Shown here one piece after another: positions 1-6,456 of a stretch of 6,684 nucleotides of DNA. Every line of letters begins with the position of its first letter. Positions within the stretch are counted from its first letter, which is position 1. Source of the DNA: an uncultured Collinsella sp. (GTDB lineage Bacteria; Actinomycetota; Coriobacteriia; Coriobacteriales; Coriobacteriaceae). The translations under genes were made by a program, and so were the position numbers. The stretch covers positions 1 to 6,684 of the forward strand of contig CAAFEX010000087.1 of NCBI GenBank assembly GCA_900762015.1. Reading direction: 5' to 3'. The notes under the pieces were generated by a model. It was not told the DNA's origin and made no database searches. It worked only from the letters and a program-made list of their open reading frames with translations.

Positions 1-2
1 CG

Positions 3-92
3 TCGCGCGAGGACGGAGGGCCGGAGTGGGGCGACAGGGCCGTGTGGGAGGACCTCCACCACAGGGACCCGTACCCGTTCTGGCTTGATTAA
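3..92 (+). CDS. C-terminal end of an unidentified protein (partial)
   Basis: The frame beginning at base 3 is open to a TAA at 90-92 and gives 29 residues ending in HHRDPYPFWLD. Third codon positions are almost all G or C until the last two sense codons, which is typical of real coding sequence in this genome; the other two plus frames also stay open to about 88-99 but read as low-complexity R/G/P/T. Two of its three arginines are AGG, as in the transposase at the right end and unlike TypA, so it may belong to a mobile or acquired gene. The rest of the gene lies left of the window. I do not recognise the protein, and 29 residues are too few to assign a function. Confidence 0.55.
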   Translation, partial: SREDGGPEWGDRAVWEDLHHRDPYPFWLD

Positions 93-94
93 TG

Positions 95-134
95 GATAGA
101 AACGGATGTTCTATCGGGACACACATTTTGTCCT
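95..134. repeat. two tandem small inverted repeats after the left gene
   Basis: A perfect 7-bp stem (GATAGAA 95-101 with TTCTATC 109-115, loop 7) begins three bases after the stop codon. It abuts a second stem (GGGACA 116-121 with TGTCCT 129-134, outer pair G-T). A further TGTCCC lies at 154-159 and could pair with 116-121 instead. No T-run follows on the plus strand, so this is not a standard terminator. It may be a 3'-end structure of the left gene or an operator. Confidence 0.4.
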
Positions 135-177
135 ATAAGCCTCAAAAAAGCTCTGTCCCAAATTAACTACTTTGATT

Positions 178-207
178 TTGTGTGCTACGCGAAAGTTTGG
201 GTAGTAT
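178..207 (+). promoter_or_regulatory. possible promoter of the nuclease operon
   Basis: TAGTAT at 202-207 is a fair -10 box. TTGTGT at 178-183 is a weak -35 with 18-base spacing. The surrounding 93-210 is the most AT-rich intergenic stretch on the left side. The prediction rests mainly on the -10. Confidence 0.3.
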
Positions 208-216
208 AGCTATTCA

Positions 217-235
217 ACGCGGCGGGCCGCCGCGT
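217..235 (+). promoter_or_regulatory. GC-rich leader hairpin upstream of the nuclease gene
   Basis: ACGCGGCG (217-224) pairs perfectly with CGCCGCGT (228-235) around a GGC loop. If transcription starts near 214, this stem would sit at the extreme 5' end of the mRNA, 17 bases before the Shine-Dalgarno sequence. It could protect the mRNA end or be a protein-binding dyad. No T-run follows, so it is not a terminator. Confidence 0.4.
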
Positions 236-263
236 GTTAACCGCTACGTACCGGAGGTGTTCC

Positions 264-764
264 ATGGTTCGTGTCGACATAGAGACCATCGTCATGGCCG
301 CCGGTCCCGTGCCATCGCTTATCGTGCTTCGCGAACGCTGCAGCAAGTCGGATTCCCCCGCGCCTCTGCGCTCCCTCTCCATCCAGACTGGCTCGTTTGA
401 GGCTGCGGCAATCAGCCGCGGCATCGACAGCGGACGCGCCGATCGCCCGATTACCCATGACCTGTTGCTCGATACTGTTGGCGCCCTGGGCGCCAAGCTC
501 GAGCGCATCGAGATCGTTCGCGCCGAGCCGCCGGTGTTCTACGCGACGATTGTCGTACTGGCCGATGGTGACGAGCGCAAGATCGATGCCCGTCCCAGTG
601 ATGCCATTGCCCTTGCCGTGCGCAGCAATGCCCCCATGTTTGTGGAGGACGACATCATGAATCGCCTGGGCACTGTTTCTGCCCATACCGAGGAAGTTGA
701 CGACGAGCAGGAGTTCGAGAAGTTCGACGAGTTCGTCCATACGCTCTCGCCCGATGACTTCTAA
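264..764 (+). CDS. bifunctional nuclease family protein (DUF151/BFN)
   Basis: A 166-residue protein of the BFN/DUF151 family, whose studied members have RNase and DNase activity and are linked to stress or defence responses. Visible family features are TGSFEAAAI near residues 42-50, RPITHDLL at 61-68, and the hallmark RPSDAIALAVRSNAPMFVED at 110-129, which closes the conserved domain. The C-terminal tail (about 143-166) is strongly acidic and low in complexity, beyond the core fold. The ATG at 264 is chosen because GGAGG at 253-257 lies six bases upstream; a GTG at 234 in the same frame sits inside the leader hairpin and lacks a ribosome site. It is the first gene of a plus-strand cluster and its TAA directly touches the next ATG. 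The family assignment is firm. Which nucleic acid it acts on here is not visible. Confidence 0.94.
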   Translation: MVRVDIETIVMAAGPVPSLIVLRERCSKSDSPAPLRSLSIQTGSFEAAAISRGIDSGRADRPITHDLLLDTVGALGAKLERIEIVRAEPPVFYATIVVLADGDERKIDARPSDAIALAVRSNAPMFVEDDIMNRLGTVSAHTEEVDDEQEFEKFDEFVHTLSPDDF

Positions 765-1154
765 ATGCGGGGCGGCCAGGATGCGGAGCGTTCGCTGATG
801 GCCGGCGGTATGTCGGCTGAGGCGGCTGCGATCGCCCGCGAGGCCCAGATGCGCTCGGAGGCTTCTGAGGCGGCTCGCATTGCCTATGTGACGCAGGCCC
901 GCACGCTCCGCGAGCGCCGCGGCTCGTTTATCAAGATGGTTGTCGTCTCCGCCCTTGTCGCGGCAATCTGCTCACGCCTTCGTGGTACAGTTGGTGCGCT
1001 TGGGTTTTCGATCTCTACGGGCCTGGTGATCTGGGGCGTGGTCGATGCAGTCATGCTGACCAGTCAGATCAAGGTGCTCGACAAGCGCGCGGCGGACATG
1101 ATGCGCACCCGCGACGCTGCCGCCAAGATCGCCGCCGAGGCACAAGAACTGTAA
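765..1154 (+). CDS. small two-helix membrane protein of unknown function
   Basis: A 129-residue protein I do not recognise. Residues 1-52 are Ala/Glu/Arg-rich and probably helical. Two hydrophobic stretches follow, at about 58-70 (short) and 76-99, separated by a short basic loop (SRLRG). An amphipathic charged helix ends the protein (about 101-129). The layout is a helical hairpin in the membrane with cytosolic helical arms. The first ATG lies immediately after the TAA of the nuclease gene and has no Shine-Dalgarno sequence, so it would need translational coupling. An in-frame ATG at 798 has GGAG at 785-788, nine bases upstream, and may be the true start, giving 118 residues. The zero-base junction implies cotranscription with the nuclease. 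No function can be assigned from sequence alone. Confidence 0.75.
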   Translation: MRGGQDAERSLMAGGMSAEAAAIAREAQMRSEASEAARIAYVTQARTLRERRGSFIKMVVVSALVAAICSRLRGTVGALGFSISTGLVIWGVVDAVMLTSQIKVLDKRAADMMRTRDAAAKIAAEAQEL

Positions 1155-1184
1155 CGACGTCAGACTCGATGGGAAGGTCTAAAG

Positions 1185-1634
1185 ATGGCACAGGATATGC
1201 AGGATGCCGGTAACGTCTCCGCCGAGCTCGACGCCATGGTGTGCGATCTGATCGGCGCGTTCTTGGACGACCTTGCCGCCGGTGAAAACCCTGGCGTGGT
1301 CGTGGCAATTGAGGATGCTGCTTCCAACCGTTATCTGGCGGCGCTCGACGAGGACGGCGAAGAGGCGTGCCTGGAGGCGGCCACCAACTTTATCTCCGAG
1401 CACAAGATGGGTCTTAAGGACGAGGGCCTGGGCCGTATCGTCCGCTATGCCATCGGCTACACCGGCTGCGTCGAGATCGATGGCGGCTACCATGACGCCC
1501 TGCTCGTGAGCTTTTTCGAGACGACGCTCGAGAGCGGTTTTTCGGCATATGTGCTGTATGAGGGCATGGGCGCCGGCGATGGTTTTATGTGGAGCGACCC
1601 TGAACCTGCAGGTGAGGAAACCCCTCTCATCTAA
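1185..1634 (+). CDS. conserved-looking acidic cytosolic protein, function unknown
   Basis: A 149-residue, strongly acidic protein with no signal peptide or membrane segment. The ATG has a good ribosome site (GGGAAGG, 1171-1177) seven bases upstream, and the gene follows its neighbour by 30 bases, so it is likely in the same transcript. The N-terminal third (about 10-33) reads as a helix with regular hydrophobic spacing. The middle has VVVAIEDAASNRYLAALDED, then helical and strand-like blocks up to VLYEGMGAGDGFMW near the C-terminus, suggesting a compact alpha/beta fold. I do not recognise a catalytic motif or family. The codon use matches TypA, so it looks like a resident gene. Its position between a nuclease and TypA is the only functional hint. 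Confidence 0.8.
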   Translation: MAQDMQDAGNVSAELDAMVCDLIGAFLDDLAAGENPGVVVAIEDAASNRYLAALDEDGEEACLEAATNFISEHKMGLKDEGLGRIVRYAIGYTGCVEIDGGYHDALLVSFFETTLESGFSAYVLYEGMGAGDGFMWSDPEPAGEETPLI

Positions 1635-1751
1635 AATCGCTAAAATAAACGAGTTTTCGGTAAAAGGCTCAATATTCCCGCTGAGCGTTGTATCGCTGGG
1701 CGGGCCGCATACGCGTGCCGTTTGTATATGGATAGAAGATAGGGGAACTAC

Positions 1752-3590
<1,839 letters not shown>

Positions 3591-3618
3591 GCGCTGGACT
3601 TTATAGCGTCTAACAAGA

Positions 3619-3652
3619 AAGGGCGTCGACCGTAATGGTCGGCGCCCTTTTT
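3619..3652 (+). terminator. intrinsic terminator of typA, probably bidirectional
   Basis: A 13-bp stem (3619-3631 with 3637-3649, one internal G-T pair, loop GTAAT) runs into a T tract 28 bases after the typA stop. On the minus strand the same stem is followed by TTTCTTG, so it may also stop transcription of the convergent gene ending at 3719. Confidence 0.9.
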
Positions 3653-3677
3653 GTGCATAGGGACTGAGCTGGTCTGC

Positions 3678-3712
3678 ACCACCACAAAGGTGCCTGGTCC
3701 CTTTGTGGTGGT
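3678..3712. repeat. 13-bp perfect inverted repeat between convergent genes
   Basis: ACCACCACAAAGG (3678-3690) pairs perfectly with CCTTTGTGGTGGT (3700-3712) around a 9-base loop. There is no T-run on either strand, so it is not a classical terminator. A second, mutually exclusive fold is possible: GGGAC 3660-3664 with GTCCC 3697-3701, enclosing GCACC 3676-3680 with GGTGC 3689-3693. The form and intergenic position resemble REP-type elements. A copy count in the genome is needed to say so. Confidence 0.65.
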
Positions 3713-3718
3713 TGGCGG

Positions 3719-4864
3719 CTAAGCGGTGGGGAGTCCTGGCGTGTTAGCCGGCTGCTGCGGCTTGACGCGGGCGTTGCGCCAGATGATTTGGATGATGTAA
3801 CCGAGCATAAAGACAAAGGCCACGCCGCTGATGAAGTCACCTACGAGGGGAAGCCCCGTGAGGGCGCCTGCGATTACGCCGCCCACGGCTGCCATGGCGT
3901 AGCGGTTTTGGTTGTGTCCAACCATGCGGGCGATCGCGCACCCCGCAAAGGCACTCGACATCAACGCGATGCCGATAACGCCGCACAAGAGGGTTCCGGC
4001 AAGCGACAGACCAGCGATAGAGATAATCAGCAGTAGGACGGCGGGGACGATAGCAATCGTGCCCAGAAGACCGCTCACCCACAGGGGCATGGAGCGCTGG
4101 TGGAGCATGCCGGCGGCGCTGGCGGTCGCGCGCGGAAAGATGAGCTCGAGCAGCAGAGCGACAAAGCAGGTCGAGAGTGCCGCGGCGACGATACCGCCGA
4201 TGACATCGTTAACGGTGGAAGTATCCTCGTTCTCGGTGCGGTCGATCTTGAGCGCACCGACCTCGGCTCCCGCGGCGCGCTCGGGGTCCTCGGAGACGTG
4301 CGCGTTCACGGTGCCGGTGATGTGGGCGTTCTTGCCCAGGATGAGCTTGTCGGCCCAAACCTCGACATCGCCCTTGACGGTGCCATCGATGGTCACCGTG
4401 TCGCCCGCAAGCGCTGCCGACTTGGTGGAGCCTCGCAGGGCAACCGTCTCGCCTATCGCGTAGAAACAGTTGGCGGTGCTACCGGTGTTGAGCACGACAT
4501 GCTGACCGGCTACCGTCACGCTGCCATCGATTGCGGTTTTGGAGATATCGATGGTGCGCGCCGCCAGGCGAATAGCGCCGCCTACGGTGCAGTCGCGAAT
4601 CGATAGGCTCTCGCCCGCCGCGATAATATCGCGGCCGATGGAGGCATCGTCTAGGTTAAGGCTTTGGCCGGCCCAGTACAGGTCACCCTCGGCGCTGGAC
4701 GTATCCGAGTCAGCTTCGGTCGCAAGTACGTTTCCAGCGGTGTCCGTGCCGGCGAACGACGCCGTGGGAAGTGCGGTGAGCGCGAGCGCGATGAGCGCGA
4801 ATGCCATAAGCAGGCAGCGACGCATCTTGTGTGACGGCGCCGTCACGGTTTGATTGAAAGCCAT
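3719..4864 (-). CDS. exported beta-helix (bactofilin-like) protein with C-terminal membrane domain
   Basis: A 381-residue protein. Residues 1-38 form a signal peptide or anchor: a basic MRR, a hydrophobic core (about 18-32) and a likely cleavage after ASFA. Residues 60-190 are a run of short degenerate repeats of alternating hydrophobic residues and G/D/T turns (IGRDIIAAG, VGGAIRLAA, IDGSVTVAG, VKGDVEVWA), read as a right-handed beta-helix like polymer-forming bactofilins. A charged linker (about 191-218) leads to roughly five hydrophobic helices: 222-243, two in 262-315, and two in 325-366. A basic and proline-rich tail ends the protein. The ATG has AAAAGGA (minus strand, 4871-4877) seven bases upstream. 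The repeat region should lie outside the membrane if the signal peptide works. Related proteins of this layout are mostly uncharacterised; a cell-envelope scaffold role is inference. It lies 107 bases downstream of the TRIC gene on the same strand. Confidence 0.85.
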   Translation of the reverse strand: MAFNQTVTAPSHKMRRCLLMAFALIALALTALPTASFAGTDTAGNVLATEADSDTSSAEGDLYWAGQSLNLDDASIGRDIIAAGESLSIRDCTVGGAIRLAARTIDISKTAIDGSVTVAGQHVVLNTGSTANCFYAIGETVALRGSTKSAALAGDTVTIDGTVKGDVEVWADKLILGKNAHITGTVNAHVSEDPERAAGAEVGALKIDRTENEDTSTVNDVIGGIVAAALSTCFVALLLELIFPRATASAAGMLHQRSMPLWVSGLLGTIAIVPAVLLLIISIAGLSLAGTLLCGVIGIALMSSAFAGCAIARMVGHNQNRYAMAAVGGVIAGALTGLPLVGDFISGVAFVFMLGYIIQIIWRNARVKPQQPANTPGLPTA

Positions 4865-4877
4865 GGTTGATCCTTTT

Positions 4878-4914
4878 GTTGGGTGTTCGGCATATACCTA
4901 ACAGGGTACCCAAC
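4878..4914 (-). promoter_or_regulatory. inverted repeat in the upstream region of the beta-helix gene
   Basis: GTTGGGT (4878-4884) and ACCCAAC (4908-4914) are perfect inverted arms around 23 bases that contain a TATATG (minus strand, 4891-4896), a possible -10 box. No -35 box is placed correctly. The arms begin just upstream of the ribosome site, so this could be an operator or a 5' leader stem. Confidence 0.3.
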
Positions 4915-4971
4915 GCGCGGGCGCTCTAAAAGAATCTCTCGGTTGCATTTCGAAGGGTTGTGCCGTGCTGT

Positions 4972-5661
4972 CTACTTTTTACGGTGCAAGAAGCGCGCGA
5001 TATCTTCTTCGGTGGGGCTTTTGATGTCAAAGCGCAGCGAGAGCCAGCGCAGACCCATGGTCACGACAACGCATACGACCAGCGCAGCGACATTGCTCAT
5101 GATGCCGCTCATAACGAGACACACATAGCTTGTCGATCCGGCGATGGCGGCGATAGCATAAAAGTTAGTACGTTGGAAAATGCCCGGAACCACGCCCATA
5201 AAGCCGTCGCGCAACATGCCGCCGCCCACCGCGGTAAAAAAGCCCATCATGATGCACACCGCCGGTGCAAAGCCGTAGACAAGCGCCTTGTCCGCTCCGG
5301 TGGCGGCATAGATGCCGACCGAGATGATATCGAGCAGGGGGATGAGTTTTTCGGGTTTGTCGACGATTGCCGGGAAAATGTAGATGATAGCTGCCGTGGC
5401 AATGGAAAGCGGGAGTGCCATCGGCTGGTTGAGGATGTAGACGTTCCCCACCTGCAGCGTCATATCGCGCAAAAGACCGCCGCCCAGGCCGCAAACCACG
5501 GCGAGTGCGACGGCGCCCACCAGGTCGAGCTTGTGCTCGCGCGCAACCAGCACACCCGAGATCGATGCAGCGACAACGGCGAACATCTCGAGCCAAAACG
5601 GAATAGCGACCATGGCATCCGAGGCATGTGAGGTAATGGTTATGGCGGCGACGACGGGCAA
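4972..5661 (-). CDS. trimeric intracellular cation (TRIC/UPF0126) family channel
   Basis: A 229-residue integral membrane protein of the TRIC/UPF0126 family (YicG/YadS type). Characterised prokaryotic members form trimeric potassium-permeable channels. The fold is an internal duplication of three-helix units plus a last helix. Both halves show the family's glycine-rich motif, GGGLLRD at 60-66 and GGGMLRD at 146-152. A helix of the first half precedes at about 22-40, and the second half begins near DIISVGIYAATGADKAL (111-127). The C-terminus is charged and cytosolic (RFDIKSPTEEDIARFLHRKK). The start is TTG at 5661, chosen because AAAGGA lies seven bases before it; the first ATG (codon 17) has only a weak ribosome site and would remove a non-essential-looking N-terminus. 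Length is normal. A -10-like TACTAT (minus, 5703-5708) sits upstream without a clear -35. Transport of potassium here is inferred from the family. Confidence 0.92.
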   Translation of the reverse strand: MPVVAAITITSHASDAMVAIPFWLEMFAVVAASISGVLVAREHKLDLVGAVALAVVCGLGGGLLRDMTLQVGNVYILNQPMALPLSIATAAIIYIFPAIVDKPEKLIPLLDIISVGIYAATGADKALVYGFAPAVCIMMGFFTAVGGGMLRDGFMGVVPGIFQRTNFYAIAAIAGSTSYVCLVMSGIMSNVAALVVCVVVTMGLRWLSLRFDIKSPTEEDIARFLHRKK

Positions 5662-5668
5662 GATGGGG

Positions 5669-5674
5669 TCCTTT
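5669..5674 (-). promoter_or_regulatory. Shine-Dalgarno site supporting a TTG start
   Basis: On the minus strand AAAGGA is followed by seven bases and then TTG at 5661. It is the reason for preferring this non-ATG start for the TRIC gene. Confidence 0.7.
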
Positions 5675-5765
5675 GGATTGTGGGTTTAGACAATGCCCGT
5701 ACATAGTACATGTTCGGCGCCGATTGCGACCCTATTGCTCGGCAAACGGTCGGGACTGGGTACGG

Positions 5766-5840
5766 TCATAGGTTCCATGTTTGGGGATCCGGGTTGATGC
5801 TGAACGCGATGGGGGCGTGGTCGAATAGGAGGGATGTCCA
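5766..5840 (-). pseudogene. C-terminal remnant of an endonuclease/exonuclease/phosphatase (ExoIII-like) gene
   Basis: On the minus strand a frame ending in TGA at 5766-5768 encodes about 24 residues, including FDHAPIAFSINPDPQTWNL. An aspartate-histidine pair followed by A/x-P and a hydrophobic strand is how exonuclease III-type (EEP family) proteins end; that DH is part of their active site. Upstream the frame runs into the hairpin at 5840-5864 and hits a stop at 5856-5858, with no start codon, so at most a truncated tail of a gene remains. The assignment rests on one short motif and could be chance. Confidence 0.35.
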
Positions 5841-5864
5841 AATTTTGAGCTCCGCTCAAAATTT
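5840..5864. repeat. perfect 11-bp hairpin, first of three
   Basis: AAATTTTGAGC (5840-5850) pairs perfectly with GCTCAAAATTT (5854-5864) over a TCC loop. It begins exactly where similarity to the nuclease-like remnant stops. It is AT-rich on the outside and has no T tract beyond the stem. Confidence 0.75.
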
Positions 5865-5867
5865 ATC

Positions 5868-5887
5868 CGGTCGGCTTGCGCCGACCG
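5868..5887. repeat. perfect 8-bp GC hairpin, second of three
   Basis: CGGTCGGC (5868-5875) pairs perfectly with GCCGACCG (5880-5887) over a TTGC tetraloop. It starts three bases after the first hairpin, so both could stack coaxially in an RNA or form adjacent cruciforms. Confidence 0.75.
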
Positions 5888-5896
5888 CGCAGCGCT

Positions 5897-5924
5897 AAAA
5901 ACGCGCCACGGGCGCGTTTTCTTT
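5897..5924. terminator. terminator-like hairpin, third of three, bidirectional form
   Basis: AAAACGCGCC (5898-5907) pairs perfectly with GGCGCGTTTT (5911-5920) over an ACG loop. It is followed by CTTT on the plus strand and gives TTTTTAG on the minus strand, so it has terminator form in both directions. No intact plus-strand gene precedes it. On the minus strand it could back up the tRNA terminator at 5990-6016. Confidence 0.6.
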
Positions 5925-5938
5925 ACGCTCCGCGCCCT

Positions 5939-5964
5939 GGCGGGTTCGAATCCCTCCTCCGCCG
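5939..5964 (+). pseudogene. inverted scrap of a tRNA-Ser 3' end
   Basis: Bases 5942-5963 read GGGTTCGAATCCC followed by TCCTCCGCC. This is the T loop and 3' acceptor strand of the neighbouring tRNA-Ser(CGA) with one TCC unit missing, on the opposite strand. The T stem is only partly paired (a C-T mismatch). No 5' acceptor, D arm or anticodon arm can be built upstream, so it is not a functional tRNA. The two copies form an imperfect inverted repeat about 70 bases apart. Confidence 0.6.
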
Positions 5965-5989
5965 TATTTGCTTGTTAGGGACTCAAAAC

Positions 5990-6016
5990 AAAAAAGCTCC
6001 CATTCCCGGGAGCTTT
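5990..6016 (-). terminator. intrinsic terminator of tRNA-Ser(CGA)
   Basis: On the minus strand AAAGCTCCC and GGGAGCTTT form a 9-bp perfect stem (5993-6001 with 6008-6016, loop 6), running into TTTTTTGTTTT. It starts 12 bases after the tRNA CCA end. Confidence 0.9.
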
Positions 6017-6027
6017 CTCAACCAAAA

Positions 6028-6118
6028 TGGCGGAGGAGGAGGGATTCGAACCCTCGTGACCTTATACAGGCCAAACGGTTTTCGAGACCGCCGCATTCAA
6101 CCACTCTGCCACCCCTCC
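6028..6118 (-). tRNA. tRNA-Ser (anticodon CGA)
   Basis: A 91-base class II tRNA reading UCG codons. The acceptor 5' strand GGAGGGG pairs with CTCCTCC (one G-U), followed by G73 and an encoded CCA (6028-6030). The anticodon loop is CTCGAAA with the anticodon at 6082-6084. The T arm is GAGGG, TTCGAAT, CCCTC. A long variable arm, as expected for serine tRNA, lies between. It is second in a two-tRNA unit, 48 bases after tRNA-Ser(GGA), with a terminator-like hairpin between them and no visible promoter of its own. Confidence 0.96.
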
Positions 6119-6127
6119 GCGTGGGGT

Positions 6128-6158
6128 AAAAACAAAGCAGGCTCGAAGGCCTGCTTTG
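6128..6158 (-). terminator. terminator-like hairpin between the two tRNA genes
   Basis: On the minus strand a 10-bp perfect stem (6133-6142 with 6149-6158, loop 6) is followed by TTTTT at 6132-6128. It starts eight bases after the CCA of tRNA-Ser(GGA) and ends nine bases before the 5' end of tRNA-Ser(CGA). Confidence 0.85.
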
Positions 6159-6166
6159 GAATTAAC

Positions 6167-6257
6167 TGGCGGAGAGTCAGGGATTTGAACCCTGGAGACG
6201 CTTTTGACGCCTACACGATTTCCAATCGTGCTCCTTCGGCCACTCGGACAACTCTCC
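6167..6257 (-). tRNA. tRNA-Ser (anticodon GGA)
   Basis: A 91-base class II tRNA reading UCC and UCU codons. The acceptor GGAGAGT pairs perfectly with ACTCTCC, followed by G73 and an encoded CCA (6167-6169). The anticodon stem is CACGA/TCGTG with loop TTGGAAA and anticodon at 6221-6223. The T arm is CAGGG, TTCAAAT, CCCTG, and there is a long variable arm. It is the first gene after the promoter at 6274-6301. Confidence 0.97.
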
Positions 6258-6273
6258 GTTAAATGCGAAAGTC

Positions 6274-6301
6274 AGTATACACGAGGAATCGCAAAGTGCA
6301 A
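6274..6301 (-). promoter_or_regulatory. promoter of the tRNA-Ser unit
   Basis: On the minus strand TTGCAC (6296-6301) and TATACT (6274-6279) are 16 bases apart; shifting the first box by one base gives TTTGCA with 17. The -10 matches consensus at five of six positions. The predicted start is about 10 bases before the first tRNA, as usual for tRNA genes. The sequence upstream is A/T-rich (AAAAAATGCC, ACTTTTC) and could act as an UP element. Confidence 0.7.
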
Positions 6302-6367
6302 ACAGAAAAGTTGGCATTTTTTAAAACGCTTGGCCGCGCCTTGATTATCGACTTTATCCGAACACCT

Positions 6368-6403
6368 CCCACATTCATCCGCACATGTACGGATGAATGT
6401 GGG
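6368..6403. repeat. large palindrome upstream of the transposase gene
   Basis: CCCACATTCATCCG (6368-6381) and CGGATGAATGTGGG (6390-6403) are perfect 14-bp inverted arms. The 8-base centre contains the palindrome ACATGT, so only one base pair breaks symmetry across 36 bases. It lies about 50 bases before the transposase start. It may be part of the insertion sequence end or a symmetric target site next to it. Confidence 0.7.
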
Positions 6404-6418
6404 AACCCGATACCCTGA

Positions 6419-6437
6419 GGGCCGGATCGGTCGGCCC
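6419..6437 (+). promoter_or_regulatory. leader hairpin before the transposase ribosome site
   Basis: GGGCCG (6419-6424) pairs with CGGCCC (6432-6437) over a 7-base loop. It lies just before the Shine-Dalgarno sequence CGGAGGA (6446-6452). Stems here in other insertion sequences limit transposase translation from outside transcripts; that role is inferred. Confidence 0.35.
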
Positions 6438-6456
6438 CGGGAGATCGGAGGACGGC

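Noticed and set aside
1667..1686. Weak stem GCTCA/TGAGC before typA as a terminator or riboswitch
   Set aside because: Only five base pairs with a 10-base loop and no T-run; no known leader motif is visible.
92..1737. The 10-mer ATGGATAGAA occurs at 92-101 and again at 1728-1737
   Set aside because: The match does not extend on either side and the contexts differ, so it is probably chance.
4100..4606. 168-codon plus-strand frame opposite the beta-helix gene
   Set aside because: Shadow of a real minus-strand gene, with no ribosome site and no recognisable motif.
4960..5631. 223-codon plus-strand frame opposite the TRIC gene
   Set aside because: Histidine- and arginine-rich shadow frame without motifs; the minus strand carries a clear TRIC protein with both GGGxLRD motifs.
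5710..5898. 62-codon plus-strand frame in the gene-poor zone
   Set aside because: It lacks a convincing ribosome site and crosses the first two hairpins; the opposite strand carries the more plausible gene remnant.
5876..6262. 128-codon plus-strand frame across the tRNA region
   Set aside because: It reads through the terminators and both tRNA genes in antisense; the peptide (GGGGGIRTLVTLYRP and RVRDLNPG) is the well-known spurious product of antisense tRNA sequence.
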